Assembly: GCA_021810985.1 (NCBI GenBank)
Contig: JAJZQA010000066.1
Coordinates: 1 to 9,621, forward strand
Reading direction: 5' to 3'
Length of the DNA stretch: 9,621 bases
Source: Deltaproteobacteria bacterium
Lineage (GTDB): Bacteria > Desulfobacterota > Desulfuromonadia > Geobacterales > Geobacteraceae
In this document: one piece after another, positions 1-8,016 of the stretch
Numbering within the stretch: the first letter of the stretch is position 1
Layout of the letters: every line of letters starts with the position of its first letter
Program-made: the position numbers and the translations under genes
The notes under the pieces: generated by a model
The model's database searches: none
What the model saw: only the letters and a program-made list of their open reading frames with translations
What the model was told of the DNA's origin: nothing

Positions 1-15
1 AACGAATTTAGAGAA

Positions 16-44
16 ATGGGCGCGGCAAGCAGCGCCCCTACAAA
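16..44. repeat. REP-like palindromic intergenic repeat
   Basis: Perfect 6-bp arms GGGCGC (18-23) and GCGCCC (32-37) enclose an 8-nt centre and are followed by CTACAAAG. Read on the minus strand this is TGTAGGGGCGC, a centre, then GCGCCC. That layout resembles short REP-like palindromes starting GTAGGGGCG that I recall as dispersed in Geobacter-type and other genomes. Only one copy lies in this window, so repetitiveness is inferred from memory. It sits directly in front of the first gene, where it may mark the end of the preceding gene. Confidence 0.5.
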
Positions 45-53
45 GATGTTGCC

Positions 54-956
54 ATGCGTTACCATGATCTTTTTCAATCAGGAGAATTGCGCGAGCGGGT
101 TCGAGCGGCGTATGCCCGGCTACGCAGCTGCGACCTCTGCCCCCATCGCTGCCGGGTCAATCGCTTCAGGGGCGAGACCGGCTTCTGCCGGGCGGGGTTA
201 AAGCCGCAGATCGCCTCTGCCACCCTGCACCGCGGAGAGGAGCCGCCCATCTCGGGAAACCGCGGTTCGGGGACGATTTTCTTTTCCTGGTGCACACTGC
301 GCTGCCGCTTTTGTCAGAACTTCCCGATCAGCCAACTCGGCAACGGGGAAGAACTGAGCACCAGCGCCCTGGCGGAGAGGATGCTGAAGCTCCAGAGAAG
401 CGGTGCGCACAATATCAACCTGGTCACCCCAGGCCACTACCTGCCGCAGATCCTGGCCGCCCTCTGGCTGGCCATTCCGCGGGGCTTCCGACTGCCGCTG
501 GTCTGGAACTCCAACGGCTACGAGACGGTTGATACCCTGACGCTGCTCGATGGAATTGTGGACATCTACCTGCCGGACATGAAGTATTCTGACGAGGAAC
601 CGGCGGTGCGTTTTTCCGCCGCCCCCGGCTACCGCGACATCAACCGGGCCGCGGTCCGGGAAATGTTCCGCCAGGTGAGTCAGCTGCAGCTGGATGAAGA
701 AGGCATTGCCCGCCGCGGTCTGATCATCCGCCACCTGGTTCTACCGGAAGGGGCAGCCGGCAGCCGGGAAACACTGCGCTGGATCGCTGAGACCCTCGGC
801 CTGGAAACCCACCTGGCCCTGATGAATCAGTACTTTCCCGCCTACCAGGCGGAGAAGACCCCCGGTCTCCAGCGGAAGATCAGCGACGAGGAATATGCTG
901 AGGCAGTTGCAGCGCTGCACGACTACGGACTGGAAAATGGCTGGGTACAGGAATGA
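54..956 (+). CDS. Radical SAM protein, PflX/COG1313 type (pyruvate formate-lyase activating enzyme-like)
   Basis: A 300-aa radical SAM protein. The [4Fe-4S]/SAM-binding motif is C80-x3-C84-x2-C87, followed by the typical QN (residues 88-89). An N-terminal cysteine set, C26-x2-C29-x3-C33-x11-C45, is characteristic of the COG1313 (PflX-like) group and probably binds a metal or a second cluster. WNSNGYE (151-157) and LPDMKY (173-178) are the conserved barrel strands of this group. Such proteins are cytoplasmic and presumed to generate a 5'-deoxyadenosyl radical; the physiological substrate of COG1313 members is not established. The residue before C80 is Trp, where I expect Gly (FSGC) in relatives. 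The ATG at 54 is the first start after an in-frame TAG at 9-11, and the RBS is weak. The stop overlaps the next start by 4 bp (ATGA), suggesting translational coupling. Family assignment is firm and function is not. Confidence 0.9.
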   Translation: MRYHDLFQSGELRERVRAAYARLRSCDLCPHRCRVNRFRGETGFCRAGLKPQIASATLHRGEEPPISGNRGSGTIFFSWCTLRCRFCQNFPISQLGNGEELSTSALAERMLKLQRSGAHNINLVTPGHYLPQILAALWLAIPRGFRLPLVWNSNGYETVDTLTLLDGIVDIYLPDMKYSDEEPAVRFSAAPGYRDINRAAVREMFRQVSQLQLDEEGIARRGLIIRHLVLPEGAAGSRETLRWIAETLGLETHLALMNQYFPAYQAEKTPGLQRKISDEEYAEAVAALHDYGLENGWVQE

Positions 957-1279
957 GAACCGTTTTTTTGCTTACCCTTTCCAATGTTTTCATGACCTTT
1001 GCCTGGTACGGACACCTGAAGGGTCTGCGCACCGCGCCTCTCTATCTGGCGGTGCTCGCCAGTTGGGGGATCGCCTTCTTCGAGTACCTGATCCAGGTCC
1101 CTGCCAACCGGATCGGCTACAACGATTTCAGCCTGGGCCAACTGAAGATTATGCAGGAAGTGATCGCACTGGCTGTTTTCGTACCTTTTGCCGTCCTCTA
1201 TATGGGACAACCGCTCAAGTTGGACTACCTGTGGGCCGGTCTCTGCCTGGGTGGAGCAGCCTATTTCATTTTTCGCTGA
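953..1279 (+). CDS. DUF486 family small membrane protein (DMT-like)
   Basis: A 108-aa very hydrophobic protein with four predicted membrane helices at about residues 3-20, 28-47, 66-84 and 89-107. It matches the DUF486 family, whose members are this length. Recognisable family signatures are SNxFMTFAWYGHLK (10-23), ASWGIAFFEY (36-45), QVPANRIGY (48-56) and LKxxQEVI (64-71). DUF486 is related to the drug/metabolite transporter superfamily of short four-helix proteins, which generally work as dimers in the inner membrane; no substrate is known. The start codon overlaps the stop of the radical SAM gene (ATGA at 953-956), so the two are probably co-translated, although no functional link is evident. 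The 68-nt gap to carB contains only a weak hairpin (arms 1290-1295 and 1308-1313) with no T tract, so read-through into carB is possible. Confidence 0.88.
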   Translation: MRTVFLLTLSNVFMTFAWYGHLKGLRTAPLYLAVLASWGIAFFEYLIQVPANRIGYNDFSLGQLKIMQEVIALAVFVPFAVLYMGQPLKLDYLWAGLCLGGAAYFIFR

Positions 1280-1347
1280 CAACATATCCGGAGAACTGCA
1301 CGTCTGATTCTCCCTCGAGTTACCCAAGATGTATTTAAGGAGAAACA

Positions 1348-4596
<3,249 letters not shown>

Positions 4597-4634
4597 CAGG
4601 CATGTAAGCTTAATATACTTGATATTCCATACAT

Positions 4635-4657
4635 GGGGCGGCCTGTTCGGCTGCCCC
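4635..4657 (+). terminator. GC-rich hairpin between carB and greA (possible terminator or attenuator)
   Basis: Arms GGGGCGGCC (4635-4643) and GGCTGCCCC (4649-4657) pair over 9 bp with one internal G-U pair and a 5-nt loop, TGTTC. The sequence after it is TCACATTTTAG, which gives only a short T run, so termination may be partial. It starts 39 nt after the carB stop and lies 106 nt before the greA start. It could end carB transcripts or reduce read-through into greA. Confidence 0.5.
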
Positions 4658-4679
4658 TCACATTTTAGACGACACAATG

Positions 4680-4705
4680 TTGATGGCAGAAAGAAAAACC
4701 ATCAA
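4680..4705 (+). promoter_or_regulatory. Small inverted repeat in the greA leader
   Basis: TTGATGG (4680-4686) and CCATCAA (4699-4705) form a perfect 7-bp inverted repeat with a 12-nt A-rich loop. It lies about 60 nt before the greA start. It has no T tract and so is not a terminator. It may be an mRNA hairpin in the leader, or chance. No convincing sigma70 promoter for greA was found; the best -10-like hexamer is TATACT at 4614-4619, with no good -35. Confidence 0.25.
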
Positions 4706-4763
4706 TCAGGCAGCCGGCAGACACCCCCGCTGCTTAACACCGCAACAGGAGGTTTGCACCACA

Positions 4764-5240
4764 ATGTCCCATTCAGTGCCCATGACCAAGGAAAGTTTCG
4801 AATTCCTGCAGGAGGAATTAAAACGCTTCATCAGGGAGGAACGCCCCAAAGTCATTCAGGATATTGCTGAAGCACGTTCCCACGGAGACCTTTCGGAGAA
4901 TGCCGAGTATGACGCCGCCAAGCACCGCCAGGGTTTTATCGAAGGACGAATCCAGGAGCTGAAAGATAAGCTGGCTCGCGCCTACGTCGTTGACCTTTCC
5001 AACTTGAAGCCTGACAAGGTGGTGTTTGGCGCCACGGTGACCCTCTACGATACCACCACGGATGAAGAGGTTACCTACAGGATTGTGGGAGAGGACGAAG
5101 CGGATATCAAGCTGGGCAAAATGTCATGCTCTTCCCCGGTGGGTAAGGCTTTGATCGGTCACCGCCTGGATGACACGGTCCGGGTAAAGGTACCCTCCGG
5201 CCTGAAAGAATACGAAATCATTGACATCAAATATCTCTGA
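4764..5240 (+). CDS. greA: Transcription elongation factor GreA
   Basis: A 158-aa protein, exactly the usual GreA length. GreA enters the secondary channel of backtracked RNA polymerase and stimulates cleavage of the RNA 3' end, rescuing stalled complexes. The N-terminal antiparallel coiled coil (about residues 8-78) carries the tip motif HGDLSENAEYDAAK, with acidic residues D42 and E45 matching the catalytic pair D41/E44 of E. coli GreA. The C-terminal FKBP-like domain (about 84-158) contains KVVFGATVTLYD, the conserved SPVGKALIGH (127-136) and the VPSGLKEYEI end. The ATG at 4764 is preceded by AGGAGG (4747-4752). An in-frame ATG at 4677 would add 29 residues unlike GreA and has no RBS. A third ATG, at 4782 (MTKES), also lacks an RBS. 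The gene follows carB in the same direction with 167 nt between them. Confidence 0.97.
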   Translation: MSHSVPMTKESFEFLQEELKRFIREERPKVIQDIAEARSHGDLSENAEYDAAKHRQGFIEGRIQELKDKLARAYVVDLSNLKPDKVVFGATVTLYDTTTDEEVTYRIVGEDEADIKLGKMSCSSPVGKALIGHRLDDTVRVKVPSGLKEYEIIDIKYL

Positions 5241-5249
5241 AACATTTCC

Positions 5250-5281
5250 GAGGCGGGTGGCATCAACTGGCACACCGCCTC
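5250..5281. terminator. Hairpin between convergent greA and anti-sigma genes
   Basis: GAGGCGG (5250-5256) and CCGCCTC (5275-5281) form a perfect 7-bp stem that can be extended by GTG/CAC with one bulged base. It begins 10 nt after the greA stop and lies 39 nt beyond the anti-sigma stop, between two convergent genes. This is the usual place for a shared terminator. Neither side has a real T tract, so intrinsic termination is uncertain. Confidence 0.45.
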
Positions 5282-5319
5282 GCTGCAATACGCCACGGGT
5301 CTGAGCAGGCCTTGGCCGG

Positions 5320-6345
5320 CTAATTGCGAACAGTTGTTACGACCAGATACAGATCGACCGAATCTTCACTCTCCGGGGCCGCCGAAACCGGCCCCTGCAG
5401 ACTCCCCAGCTTTTTCAGCAGACCGAGATACTCCTGAATCACAATCTGTCGCAGCCGGACGAGAAAAGCGACTTCTCCCTGCGCAGGAAAATCCCGCCGG
5501 AGAATAACGCCTCCGCAGCGGGCTGTCGCGCGTTCAATCTCGCGCTGTGCGGCTGCAATATTTACGACGTGCAGAGATACCCGCACCATCTCCACTTCGC
5601 TTGCGGGAAGAGCCTTGCTTCGCGCCAGCCCAGAAGATGTCCTGCTTTCCTTTTCGGCAAGAGAGAACTCATCTGACGGCGCCAGTGATTTGGCCGCGCT
5701 CCGTTCCTGCATGCGGAAGTCAGAAATGCCCTTGTCCTCAGACCGGTACGGGGCCTCCGCCGGAGACGGTACAGACAGCTCAAGCTCTTCCTGGCGTGAT
5801 TCGGCAAAGGGTTCTTCCTCCGGCAGGGTGAGCGGAGCCGGACCTGCTCCCGATTTTTCTCCCACGGCAGTCGGCGGTTTTTCCGCCCCGGGTGCACGTT
5901 TTACTTCCGGCAGGTTCCGGGATGTGGTTGCCGGCGGAACAGCCGGAGCCGGCACTTCACGAGTTATGCCGGACAGAGGTGCGATCTGCGGCAACTCCGA
6001 AGAGACATTCCGGTAGACGAGATAGCCGGTTACACTGAGGAATACCAGCGCAACTGCCTCGACGGAAATCCGCCAGCGCAACGGCACCTGGAACAGACGG
6101 CGCAGCAGCCCCTTTTCCCGGCCGGCCTCCTCCCTGACCCGTGCCATGATCCTGGCCGACAACCAGGGCGGCGGTTCCAGTTCGCCGAGATTCCGGAGAT
6201 GCCGAACCGTCTTTTCCAGTTCCTGAAAAGACTCTCTGCAGGCATCGCACTCGGCGAGATGCTGTTCAATCCGCGCTTTCTCAACGGGTGTAACGGCCCC
6301 GTCCAGATACGCCGACAACTTATTTCGTATGGATTCATGGTCCAT
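5320..6345 (-). CDS. Membrane-anchored anti-sigma factor with N-terminal zinc finger (ZAS/zf-HC2)
   Basis: A 341-aa protein starting at the ATG whose A is shared with the stop of the sigma gene (TGATG), with GAGGG 7 nt upstream. A TTG one codon earlier is a poorer start. Residues 1-75 form the anti-sigma domain with the zinc motif H29-x3-C33-x2-C36, which in this family binds and holds the partner ECF sigma. One membrane helix lies at about residues 92-112, preceded by basic residues, so the N terminus is cytoplasmic. Residues 113-245 are a long Pro/Ala/Glu/Ser-rich linker predicted to be extracytoplasmic and disordered. Residues about 250-341 form a folded-looking C-terminal domain (VRVSLHVVNIAAAQREIERA, then LRLRQ and LYLVVTTVRN) that resembles the DUF2275 or DUF4349 types seen behind such zinc fingers. 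It may sense an envelope signal. The role as antagonist of the neighbouring sigma is strongly inferred from domain and coupling; the signal is unknown. Confidence 0.9.
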   Translation of the reverse strand: MDHESIRNKLSAYLDGAVTPVEKARIEQHLAECDACRESFQELEKTVRHLRNLGELEPPPWLSARIMARVREEAGREKGLLRRLFQVPLRWRISVEAVALVFLSVTGYLVYRNVSSELPQIAPLSGITREVPAPAVPPATTSRNLPEVKRAPGAEKPPTAVGEKSGAGPAPLTLPEEEPFAESRQEELELSVPSPAEAPYRSEDKGISDFRMQERSAAKSLAPSDEFSLAEKESRTSSGLARSKALPASEVEMVRVSLHVVNIAAAQREIERATARCGGVILRRDFPAQGEVAFLVRLRQIVIQEYLGLLKKLGSLQGPVSAAPESEDSVDLYLVVTTVRN

Positions 6346-6959
6346 CAAAATTCCCTCACAACTCTTTTCAGACAGTCCTTGATTGCCTCGCGCGCCCGGG
6401 CAATACGGGATTTGACCGTACCTTCGGCGAGGCGCAGCATCGTTCCGATCTCCCCGTAGGAGTACTCCTCGATATCCCGCAGCACCAGAGCCTCCCGGAA
6501 ACCCGGTTCAAGTCCATTGATACATCCTTGAACGCGCAGCTTGACTTCTTCCCGTTCCAGCAGCTCATGCGCCGAAGGGCCGTTCGCAGGCGGATCGTAA
6601 CTCTTGCCGCATTCGCTGCAACCCGGAAGCGGATCATCGAGGGAACAGGACTCGTGGGACTTTCGGCTGCGCAACTGTTGCAGGCGATTGCGGGCCAGGT
6701 TAACGGTAATAGTCGTAAGCCAGGTAGTAAAGGCAGCGTCGCCGCGAAATTTTCCCAAACCTCGGTACGCGGAAACAAAGGCGTCTTGCACAATCTCCCC
6801 CGCATCTTCAGGATTCCCGAGCACCCGGAAAGCCAGGGTGAACATCCGCGCCTGGTATTTATTGACCAGGGTCTCGAAAGCATTCAGGTCCCCGGCTCGG
6901 CAGGAGTCGACAAGTTCGATATCCTCGTCCGGAAGCGTGCGTTTTTTTCTCCCTATCAT
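6345..6959 (-). CDS. RNA polymerase ECF-family (RpoE-like) sigma factor
   Basis: A 204-aa group 4 sigma factor from the ATG chosen here. A GTG at 6972-6974 would add five residues (209 aa) but has no RBS. A weak GGGA lies 9 nt before the ATG. Region sigma2 (about residues 14-98 of the shorter form) contains the core-binding and -10-recognition helices (NPEDAGEIVQDAFVSAYRGL, FTTWLTTITVNLARNRLQQL). Region sigma4 (about 134-199) has the helix-turn-helix that reads the -35 element (YSYGEIGTMLRLAEGTVKSRIARARE). The linker between them holds three cysteines, C105, C114 and C117 (C-x8-C-x2-C), which I do not regard as typical. The stop overlaps the start of the anti-sigma gene by one base, so the pair is almost certainly co-translated. 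It should direct RNA polymerase to a stress or envelope regulon and be held inactive by its partner. The target promoters are not visible. Confidence 0.95.
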   Translation of the reverse strand: MIGRKKRTLPDEDIELVDSCRAGDLNAFETLVNKYQARMFTLAFRVLGNPEDAGEIVQDAFVSAYRGLGKFRGDAAFTTWLTTITVNLARNRLQQLRSRKSHESCSLDDPLPGCSECGKSYDPPANGPSAHELLEREEVKLRVQGCINGLEPGFREALVLRDIEEYSYGEIGTMLRLAEGTVKSRIARAREAIKDCLKRVVREF

Positions 6960-6974
6960 ACTTGACAATCCCAC

Positions 6975-6999
6975 AGCGGATTTTGTTCCCGAATCCGCT
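6975..6999 (-). promoter_or_regulatory. Inverted repeat between macro-domain and sigma genes
   Basis: AGCGGATT (6975-6982) and AATCCGCT (6992-6999) form a perfect 8-bp inverted repeat with a 9-nt centre. It is 18 nt downstream of the macro gene stop and 15 nt upstream of the preferred sigma ATG. No T tract follows on either strand, so it is a poor intrinsic terminator. It could be an mRNA hairpin that adjusts expression between the two genes, or a protein-binding operator. Confidence 0.45.
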
Positions 7000-7017
7000 C
7001 AATCCGATGTATTTCAA

Positions 7018-7527
7018 TCAACCATGCGCATCATACTCTCGATAGACGTCATAGTCACGACAGGAATAGAGGACGAAGATCACTTTTTCAGGAAGTGCAT
7101 TGCGCGCCAGATAAGCACGGGTCGTGTCCAGGGCAATTTTGCAGGCCTCTGCCAGCGGGTAGCCGTAAGCTCCGCAGCTGATGGCGGGAAAAGCCAGGGA
7201 GCGGATCTCATGCCGCGCCGCCAGTGCCAGGCAGTTTTCGTAACAGGCGGCAAGGAGGCGCGGCGCGTTCTCGCGATCCAGGCCGTAGACCGGCCCCACC
7301 GTATGGATGACGAAACGGGCCGGGAGATTATACCCTGCCGTTATGCGCGCTTCTCCCGGCGGGCACCAGCCGATCTTCCGGCACTCTTCGAGCAACCCGC
7401 TTCCGGCGGCCCAGTGAATCATGCCGTCGACCCCGGCTCCGCCCAGAAGTGTGCTGTTGGCGGCATTCACTATAGCATCCACCGGCAAGGTGGTTATGTC
7501 CCCCATCCTGATTGAGACCCGTTCCAA
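7018..7527 (-). CDS. Macro-domain protein, MacroD/YmdB-like ADP-ribose (O-acetyl-ADP-ribose) hydrolase
   Basis: A 169-aa single-domain protein, the normal size for a stand-alone macro domain. Such proteins bind ADP-ribose; MacroD-type members hydrolyse O-acetyl-ADP-ribose, made by sirtuins, and remove ADP-ribose from acidic residues. Visible motifs are G9-D10-I11, V16-DAIVNAAN-24, GGAGVDG (29-35), HTVGP (75-79) and the phosphate loop FPAISCGAYGYP (113-124), where I expect STGVYGYP or similar in relatives. The start is taken as TTG 7525-7527 because GGGGGAGG (7533-7540) sits 5 nt upstream and homologous proteins begin near this point. A TTG at 7602 would add 25 unrelated residues and lies upstream of the predicted transcription start. 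The gene is followed in the same direction by the sigma/anti-sigma pair and may be co-transcribed with it. Family call is firm; the exact substrate is not. Confidence 0.93.
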   Translation of the reverse strand: MERVSIRMGDITTLPVDAIVNAANSTLLGGAGVDGMIHWAAGSGLLEECRKIGWCPPGEARITAGYNLPARFVIHTVGPVYGLDRENAPRLLAACYENCLALAARHEIRSLAFPAISCGAYGYPLAEACKIALDTTRAYLARNALPEKVIFVLYSCRDYDVYREYDAHG

Positions 7528-7532
7528 AACAA

Positions 7533-7540
7533 CCTCCCCC
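7533..7540 (-). promoter_or_regulatory. Strong RBS that fixes the TTG start of the macro-domain gene
   Basis: On the minus strand GGGGGAGG is followed by five bases and then TTG. No ATG or GTG at a suitable distance competes for it. The first internal ATG is seven codons further in, just before the conserved GDI, and has no RBS. Confidence 0.75.
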
Positions 7541-7573
7541 GGAGCTGCCGAATTCGCGCGAACAGCCCATTCG

Positions 7574-7602
7574 AGTATAGCGGCATTTTTCAGCAACGAC
7601 AA
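7574..7602 (-). promoter_or_regulatory. Sigma70-type promoter for the macro-domain gene
   Basis: On the minus strand TTGTCG (7597-7602) and TATACT (7574-7579) are separated by exactly 17 bp, matching the -35 at 4 of 6 and the -10 at 5 of 6 positions. Transcription would start near 7567, giving a leader of about 40 nt with the RBS at 7533-7540. It lies just after the terminator of the preceding unit, as expected for a new transcription unit. Confidence 0.65.
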
Positions 7603-7623
7603 CGAGCAGCACTTTTCACCGCT

Positions 7624-7663
7624 AAAAAAAGGGGCCGGCGTCTCAACTGACGGCGGCCCCTTT
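7624..7663 (-). terminator. Rho-independent terminator of the YjfB-like gene
   Basis: On the minus strand AAAGGGGCCG pairs with CGGCCCCTTT (plus-strand arms 7628-7637 and 7654-7663). After one G-G mismatch the stem continues with CGTC/GACG and closes on a 6-nt loop. The stem runs into seven T on the minus strand (A7624-A7630 on plus). It is the clearest terminator in the window. It sits 68 nt after the small gene's stop and just before the macro-domain gene's promoter. Confidence 0.92.
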
Positions 7664-7730
7664 CCGGGTGCACAGGCATGGTTATTTCCCAGCGACTACT
7701 TGATCTCTCTTACGTTATCTTGCTGCCTGC

Positions 7731-7925
7731 TTACGCATACGTCGAAAACCCGCCCTGCTGCGCATTCTCGGCGGGTGGTACTGCTGCTGCATTCCTGGCA
7801 AGCATTTCGGCCACCTGCTGCTGTGCTGCATTTGCCTGTTTTACGGCGGCCATGCCCATCAGGGTTTGGGCCATCTGCTCCTGTACGAGCAGGGCCTGAC
7901 TTGCCAATGATCTAATTTCCATCAT
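7731..7925 (-). CDS. Small YjfB-like putative motility protein
   Basis: A 64-aa (or 63-aa) protein with no cysteine. The start is one of two consecutive ATGs (7923-7925 or 7920-7922), preceded by GGGGGAGG with 6 or 9 nt spacing, a very strong RBS. Residues 1-45 look like one amphipathic helix rich in Ala, Gln and Met. The rest is a short flexible tail ending GGFSTYA. Length, MEIxSLASQ-like start and Gln/Met/Ala helix resemble the YjfB 'putative motility protein' family, whose biochemical role is unknown. The sequence alone would make this assignment weak. The sigma28 promoter match just upstream supports a place in the flagellar regulon. A strong terminator follows, so it can be a one-gene unit. 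An R-body (RebB-like) small protein was considered but fits less well. Coding status is secure; function is tentative. Confidence 0.82.
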   Translation of the reverse strand: MMEIRSLASQALLVQEQMAQTLMGMAAVKQANAAQQQVAEMLARNAAAVPPAENAQQGGFSTYA

Positions 7926-7957
7926 GCTGCACCTCCCCCATGCGGCCCGTTCTATAC

Positions 7958-7984
7958 CTATCGGCAGCAGACGACTTTACTTGA
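7958..7984 (-). promoter_or_regulatory. Sigma28 (FliA) flagellar-type promoter
   Basis: On the minus strand TCAAGTAA (7977-7984), an 11-bp spacer and GCCGATAG (7958-7965) match the FliA consensus TAAAGTTT-N11-GCCGATAA. The -10 matches at 7 of 8 positions and the spacing is exact; TCAAGT is, as I recall, a frequent -35 variant outside enterics. Transcription would start near 7951, about 25 nt before the ATG of the small gene, leaving room only for its RBS. Confidence 0.75.
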
Positions 7985-8016
7985 GCCTTCCTGAAACAGA
8001 GCCGCACATCAGACAG

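Noticed and set aside
6961..6989. ECF-type promoter for sigma autoregulation: GGAAC (6985-6989), 18 nt, GTCAAG (6961-6966) on the minus strand
   Set aside because: Transcription would start within or after the only suitable start codons of the sigma gene, so the product could not be made in full. The GGAAC falls in the loop of the inverted repeat and is likely chance.
7528..7602. 25-residue N-terminal extension of the macro-domain protein from the TTG at 7602
   Set aside because: It lies at the -35 element of the predicted promoter, has no RBS and does not resemble macro-domain sequence.
7731..7925. R-body (RebB/killing trait) protein
   Set aside because: It shares only small size and Ala/Gln/Met richness. 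The expected RebB-type motifs are absent, and the sigma28 promoter favours a motility-regulon protein.
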